From Bin87 sp965115825 (GTDB lineage Bacteria; Chloroflexota; Dehalococcoidia; Lucifugimonadales; UBA3495), in contig OZ220464.1 in the NCBI GenBank assembly GCA_965115825.1, positions 1,426,001 through 1,490,000 on the forward strand: a DNA stretch of 64,000 bases. The letters are read 5' to 3'. This document shows, piece after piece, positions 60,075 through 64,000 of this stretch. The notes beneath the pieces were generated by a model, which was given only the letters and a program-made list of their open reading frames with translations, was not told the origin of the DNA and did not search any database. Numbering within the stretch: position 1 is the stretch's first letter; each line of letters begins with the position of its first letter. The translations under genes were made by a program, and so were the position numbers.

Positions 60075-61106
60075 TCAAACCACCGCACCGCCGATTATCC
60101 ACTCCGTGGCTTGCCGCAATGCCGCCGGTTGGCGCAGCCGGATGTCTGCGGAGGAAATGGCGGCGTCAGCATCGCGTAGCATTTCAGCAGCATACTGTTC
60201 CGCATATTCTCGCGAGCCGATCCCGTCCAGGATGGCTACGATGCGCGCGGAATCGTCCGGCTCCAGAACGCGCTTCATATAGATTGAGCCCAGTTCCCGT
60301 TTGTCAGATAGGCTGGCGTGTTGCAGGGCGTGAATGATAGGCAGGCTCTTTTTCTTGTTGAGCACGTTGCTGGCGGTAAAGCCGTCGCCCCGGCTGCCCC
60401 ACAAGTCGGCTATGTCGCTGCGGATTTGCCGGGCCATGCCCAGCTTTTCGCCCCATTGACGCAGGCTGTCGGCGGTATCGGCGTTGGCTCCAACTGCCAG
60501 CGCCCCCAACCCGGCGGAACAGCCGTTCAGCGCGCCCGACTTGCGCTGAATCATATCGAGGTAGTCGGATTCGGACACCAGCAGCCGATCTTGGTAGGTC
60601 AAGTCCATGTACTGACCCTCGCATAGTGTCAGGCAGGCATGGTCGAGGGAACGGAGGGCGGCGAGGACTATATCGGCAGCGGCCCCGGCGTCGGAAAGCC
60701 GCATCAGCGCCGCGCGGGCCAGGGCGTGCAATCCATCGCCTGCGTTAATGGCCTGCGATGGGCCCCAGACCCACCAGATGCTGGGCCGCGCGTCTTGCCG
60801 GTCAATACGGCCGGCCTGCACGTCGTTATGCACCATTACGAAGTTGTAGGTCAGCACAACGGATGAAGCCGCCGGCACGGCGGGGCCGTAGTCGCCGGAC
60901 ACCGCATCAGCAGCGGCCAGCGTCAGCGCGCCGCAGGGATGCAACGGGGTTAGCGTACCGTCGGCGGGGTTGCCGCGCTCGTCCACCCAGCCCAGGTGGT
61001 AGCGCACCAAGTCGTAGAGCATGCCCTGTTGTTGAGAGAGGGCGGCGCGTAAGTCGGCGTCCACGGCGGCGCAGTAAGTATGGTATGTAGCAACGGCGGT
61101 AGTCAT
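60075..61106 (-). CDS. Polyprenyl synthetase family protein with degenerate Asp-rich motifs
   Basis: 343 residues. The trans-prenyltransferase helical fold is recognisable: PCGALTLAAADAVSGDYGPA, LTYNFVMVHNDVQAG, DGLHALARAALMRL, QYMDLTYQDR, YLDMIQRKSGALNGCSAGLG. The first Asp-rich motif, normally DDxxD, reads NDVQA, and the second reads SDIAD. Arg residues normally following the first motif are displaced (RIDRQDARPS). Chain-elongating enzymes need these Asp for Mg-pyrophosphate, so activity may differ or be lost. 27 bases upstream of pgk and coexpressed with it in all likelihood. Confidence 0.82.
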   Translation of the reverse strand: MTTAVATYHTYCAAVDADLRAALSQQQGMLYDLVRYHLGWVDERGNPADGTLTPLHPCGALTLAAADAVSGDYGPAVPAASSVVLTYNFVMVHNDVQAGRIDRQDARPSIWWVWGPSQAINAGDGLHALARAALMRLSDAGAAADIVLAALRSLDHACLTLCEGQYMDLTYQDRLLVSESDYLDMIQRKSGALNGCSAGLGALAVGANADTADSLRQWGEKLGMARQIRSDIADLWGSRGDGFTASNVLNKKKSLPIIHALQHASLSDKRELGSIYMKRVLEPDDSARIVAILDGIGSREYAEQYAAEMLRDADAAISSADIRLRQPAALRQATEWIIGGAVV

Positions 61107-61139
61107 TGCCCTTGTGTCAGCGCTTCAAATAGCGGAGGT

Positions 61140-61751
61140 TCAACCAATAACCTGCTGGATGTCGCAGAATTGCAGCGCGCCGGCGCGGAGCAGGGTCAGC
61201 CCGTTCTCGGACACTGCTACGATAGTGCTGGCGGCACCCCGCGGCGGCTTGCCGGCGGTAATAATACCATCAACCAGCCCACCCAAACAGCGGCGTAAAT
61301 CCTCCGGATCCGCTATGTCTGCGCTACCGCTGGGGTTAGCGCTGGTTCCCGTGATGGGCCGTTTTAGACCCTGAGCCAATGCCAAGGGTACGTCATGGTC
61401 AGGCATCCGCACGGCGATGGTGTCGCGTGCTGCGGTAAGGCGCGAGGGCAGGCCTGCGGCCGCCGGGAGCACCAGAGTCAGCGGGCCGGGCCAATAACGT
61501 TGAGCTATCCGCTCCGCTATACCCCGGGCGCAACCGCTGACGCTGGCAACCGCCGCCGCCTGCTCCCAGCCGGATACCAGCACAGGCAGGGGCATAGCGG
61601 CAGGGCGCCCTTTGATTTGATAGACGCGCTCCAGCGCCGCCGGGTTGAGGGCGTCAGCAGCGAGGCCGTAGAGGGTGTCTGTCGGGATGGCGATTACGCC
61701 GCCATCGGCCAGACAGGTTACGGCGCGGGCGATTTCGGCCTGGCGGTCCAT
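61140..61751 (-). CDS. tsaC: L-threonylcarbamoyladenylate synthase (TsaC/YrdC/Sua5)
   Basis: 203 residues from the ATG at 61751; the frame extends upstream only through unlikely sequence. Makes threonylcarbamoyl-AMP for t6A37 in ANN-decoding tRNAs. VIAIPTDTLYGLAADALNP, YQIKGRPAAMPLPVLVSG (KxR), WPGPLTLVLPAAAG, IAVRMPDHDVP, and TGTSANPSGSAD are the diagnostic blocks. The ribosome binding site is weak. Third tRNA-modification gene in the window with trmD and miaA. Confidence 0.95.
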   Translation of the reverse strand: MDRQAEIARAVTCLADGGVIAIPTDTLYGLAADALNPAALERVYQIKGRPAAMPLPVLVSGWEQAAAVASVSGCARGIAERIAQRYWPGPLTLVLPAAAGLPSRLTAARDTIAVRMPDHDVPLALAQGLKRPITGTSANPSGSADIADPEDLRRCLGGLVDGIITAGKPPRGAASTIVAVSENGLTLLRAGALQFCDIQQVIG

Positions 61752-62040
61752 AGCGACATTGATTTTACCATTCCCTGACACCGCCGGGGACGGCCTTTCG
61801 GTTTTCGCCGTAACGACGGCGCAGGGACGTGGGGTGTGAGTTGCGCGGGAGGAGGCAAGGCGGCGGCTATGCGGCGGTGGGGTTCGGTGATAGAATCGGA
61901 GCGCACCGCGTTTCTCCGCTGCGCGGTTTGACAAGGCGCAGTATAACATGAGGGGAGCGCGTCGCGTTTTCAAATCTAACACAAACCGGCACAACACGAA
62001 TGGCCAACCTAACCGCCGCAACTCAGTGAGCGCAGGCAGT

Positions 62041-63603
62041 ATGAGTGACAGGACCACCTCAGCGCATCCCGATGCCATCGTTGTCATTGACTTTGGCTCG
62101 CAGTACACCCATTTGATAGCGCGCCGCGTCAGAGAGCTGCGCGCCTACTCTGAAATTGTCCCGGCGACGGCGGGACCTGCGGCGGTTTCTCACCTCAATG
62201 TGCGTGGAATCATCTTGTCCGGCGGGCCAGCCAGCGTGTACGACGCCGGCGCCCCGGCAATACCGGACTGGGTACTGGAGTCCAACGTTCCGACGCTGGG
62301 CATTTGCTACGGTATGCAGTCCCTGGTGCATCAGCTCGGCGGCAAAGTGACGGCCGGCGATGTCTGCGAATACGGGCACGCTGAGCTGTTAAGCGATGGC
62401 GACGGCGACCGCTTGCTGGCCGGCGTCGGTGGCAGGGTTCCGGTTTGGATGAGCCACGGCGACCGGGTAGAACGGCTGCCCCACGGCATGGCCGCCTTGG
62501 CCTACACCGCCAATACCGACTGCGCCGTCGTCTCCGACGGCAAACGATGGTACGGCCTACAGTTTCATCCCGAAGTGCAGCATACGCCCGACGGCATGAC
62601 CATCCTGGGCAACTTCGTACAGCGCATCTGCGACTGCTCCCAATCCTGGACGCCAGGCAACTTTGTCGCCGACGCAGTGGAGCGGGTTCGGGAGCAGGTG
62701 GGTAATGGCCGGATAATCTGTGGATTGAGCGGCGGCGTGGACTCGTCGGTGGCGGCGGCGCTGCTTCATCAGGCCGTCGGGTCGCAGCTGACTTGCATTT
62801 TCGTCAATAACGGACTGCTGCGACACGGCGAAGTGGAGCAGGTGCGGGAGACGTTTCAGCGCGGGCTGGGGCTGGACTTGCGTTATATTAACGCCGAAAC
62901 CCGGTTTCTGAACCGGCTGGCCGGCGTAACCGACCCGGAAGTGAAGCGCAAGACCATCGGCGGAGAATTCATCCGCGTCTTTGAGGACGCCGCCGCCGAG
63001 ATTGAAAACGTGCATTGGTTGGCGCAAGGCACCCTGTATCCCGACGTCATTGAAAGCGAAACCCCGGACAATCGGGCCTCGGCGCGCATCAAGACGCACC
63101 ACAACGTGGGCGGCCTGCCCGATGACATGGATTTTGGGCTTGTAGAGCCGCTGCGCTATCTCTTTAAGGATGAAGTCCGCGCGGTTGGCCTAGAGTTGGG
63201 ACTGCCCGAGGAGATAATCTACCGTCAGCCGTTTCCGGGGCCGGGCCTTGCCATCCGCATCATTGGCGAGGTAACACCGGAGCGGGTTGCCATGCTGCGG
63301 GACTGCGACCGTATCGTGCTGGAAGAAATCAGCGACGCTGGCCTGTACCGGGACATCTGGCAGAGCTTTGCGGTGCTTACCGACAACCGCACGGTGGGCG
63401 TTATGGGCGACTACCGAACCTACGGCTACGCTTGCGCCATCCGAGCGGTGAACTCCGATGACGCCATGACGGCCGACTGGGTGCGGCTGCCTTACGACGT
63501 GCTGGCCCGCATCAGCAGCCGCATCGTCAACGAGGTGAACGGCGTCAACCGGGTGGTGTATGACATTACCAGCAAGCCGCCGGGCACTATTGAATGGGAG
63601 TAG
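62041..63603 (+). CDS. guaA: GMP synthase (glutamine-hydrolysing)
   Basis: 520 residues. Converts XMP to GMP. Class I amidotransferase domain with nucleophile Cys in LGICYGMQSLV and His/Glu in QFHPEVQHT; the ATP-pyrophosphatase domain with GLSGGVDSSVAAAL; the dimerisation C-terminus ends KPPGTIEWE, the family ending. Start at ATG 62041, where the sequence matches family N-termini; upstream in-frame ATG at 61948 would add 31 unlikely residues. Divergent from tsaC; 289 bases between. Confidence 0.97.
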   Translation: MSDRTTSAHPDAIVVIDFGSQYTHLIARRVRELRAYSEIVPATAGPAAVSHLNVRGIILSGGPASVYDAGAPAIPDWVLESNVPTLGICYGMQSLVHQLGGKVTAGDVCEYGHAELLSDGDGDRLLAGVGGRVPVWMSHGDRVERLPHGMAALAYTANTDCAVVSDGKRWYGLQFHPEVQHTPDGMTILGNFVQRICDCSQSWTPGNFVADAVERVREQVGNGRIICGLSGGVDSSVAAALLHQAVGSQLTCIFVNNGLLRHGEVEQVRETFQRGLGLDLRYINAETRFLNRLAGVTDPEVKRKTIGGEFIRVFEDAAAEIENVHWLAQGTLYPDVIESETPDNRASARIKTHHNVGGLPDDMDFGLVEPLRYLFKDEVRAVGLELGLPEEIIYRQPFPGPGLAIRIIGEVTPERVAMLRDCDRIVLEEISDAGLYRDIWQSFAVLTDNRTVGVMGDYRTYGYACAIRAVNSDDAMTADWVRLPYDVLARISSRIVNEVNGVNRVVYDITSKPPGTIEWE

Positions 63604-63610
63604 TAGCGTC

Positions 63611-64000
63611 GTGCGCGTCCTGGTAGTTGGCTCTGGCGGACGGGAGCACGCGCTGGCGTGGCGGTTGGCCCAGTCGAAATCCGTAACCGAGCTGCTCGCC
63701 GCGCCGGGCAACTCCGGCACGGCTTTGCTGGGAGAGAACCTGCCCGTGTACGACACCGATGTTGACGGCATCGTTGCGGCGTCAACCGCCCGCCGTATTG
63801 ACCTGGCGGTAGTCGGGCCGGAGGTCCCGCTGTCCATGGGCCTGGCCGACCGTCTGGCCGACGCCGGCATCGCCGCTTTCGGCCCGGGCAAAGCGGCGGC
63901 GCGGCTGGAATCCAGCAAGAGCTTTGCCCGCAGCGTGATGGACGCCGCCGGTGTGCCAGGGCCGGATTACCGGGTCTTCCAAACCGTCTCCGGGGCGCTG
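63611..64000 (+). CDS. purD: Phosphoribosylamine-glycine ligase, N-terminal part (continues beyond window)
   Basis: 130 codons are visible from a GTG at 63611, 7 bases after guaA. VLVVGSGGREHALAWRLAQS is the PurD N-terminal signature, followed by LLAAPGNSGTA, DLAVVGPEVPLSMGLADRLA and FGPGKAAARLESSKSFARSV, the start of the ATP-grasp domain. Second step of purine synthesis, GAR formation. Adjacent to guaA, so both purine genes are probably co-transcribed. Confidence 0.95.
   Translation, partial: MRVLVVGSGGREHALAWRLAQSKSVTELLAAPGNSGTALLGENLPVYDTDVDGIVAASTARRIDLAVVGPEVPLSMGLADRLADAGIAAFGPGKAAARLESSKSFARSVMDAAGVPGPDYRVFQTVSGAL

Noticed and set aside
61926..61945. TTGACA with TATAAC as a guaA promoter
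   Set aside because: The two boxes are only 8 bases apart, too close for a sigma-70 promoter.

Overview
The window is a GC-rich, gene-dense bacterial chromosome segment with no phage, plasmid or insertion-sequence genes. The gene mix suggests an aerobic, heterotrophic Chloroflexota bacterium of the Dehalococcoidia/SAR202 kind: an F420-type LLM oxidoreductase, a xanthine-dehydrogenase-family molybdoenzyme, a BKACE enzyme, DUF1800/DUF1501 partners, an archaeal-type phosphoglycerate mutase, the LL-diaminopimelate aminotransferase route to lysine, a K+-dependent membrane pyrophosphatase, and a large FN3/IPT surface protein. The taxonomic placement is inference; no rRNA or universal marker here settles it.

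Layout. 0-5 kb: a cytochrome P450 fused to a GPP34 domain, a small-molecule kinase, nth, argC and tRNA-Glu. 5-10 kb: a frameshifted membrane protein, then an oligopeptide-type ABC importer (binding lipoprotein and two permeases, no ATPase genes). 10-14 kb: DUF1800, DUF1501 and NHL-repeat genes. 14-19 kb: mogA-like, amidohydrolase, trmD, a frameshifted thioesterase, tenA, and three tRNAs (Pro, Arg, Asp). 19-27 kb: repeat-rich proteins (a coiled-coil protein with in-frame 21-bp and 33-bp repeats; a 1356-residue secreted FN3/IPT protein), DUF3352 and a retropepsin-like protein. 27-31 kb: a MoaD-like protein, the molybdenum hydroxylase large subunit, BKACE and an MNT-HEPN fusion. 31-36 kb (minus strand): rhomboid, cytidylate kinase-like, GNAT, DAHP synthase, trpA. 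36-48 kb (mostly plus): DUF2236 oxygenase, sulfotransferase, APS kinase, CPBP protease, GatC/AtzG-like protein with amidase, HAD, LLM oxidoreductase, phosphoesterase, pyrophosphatase, SDR. 49-61.7 kb (minus): frameshifted acetamidase, nuclease-like proteins, hflX, Uma2, dapL, dapF, miaA, tpiA, apgM, pgk, prenyl synthase-like, tsaC. 62-64 kb: guaA and the start of purD.

Functional links. dapL and dapF make meso-diaminopimelate; tpiA, apgM and pgk are a lower-glycolysis set; cysC could supply PAPS for the adjacent sulfotransferase; the mogA-like and MoaD-like proteins may serve the molybdenum hydroxylase.

Most notable. (1) An unannotated 34-codon leader peptide, rich in Phe and Tyr codons, followed by mutually exclusive antiterminator and terminator hairpins upstream of the DAHP synthase gene: a classic attenuator. 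(2) A GPP34-P450 fusion. (3) Three genes each broken by a -1 frameshift, which looks like missing bases in the assembly rather than three pseudogenes. (4) An origin-like GC-skew switch near 17.5-19 kb. (5) Length-variable coding repeats and a promoter-proximal 16-bp tandem array.
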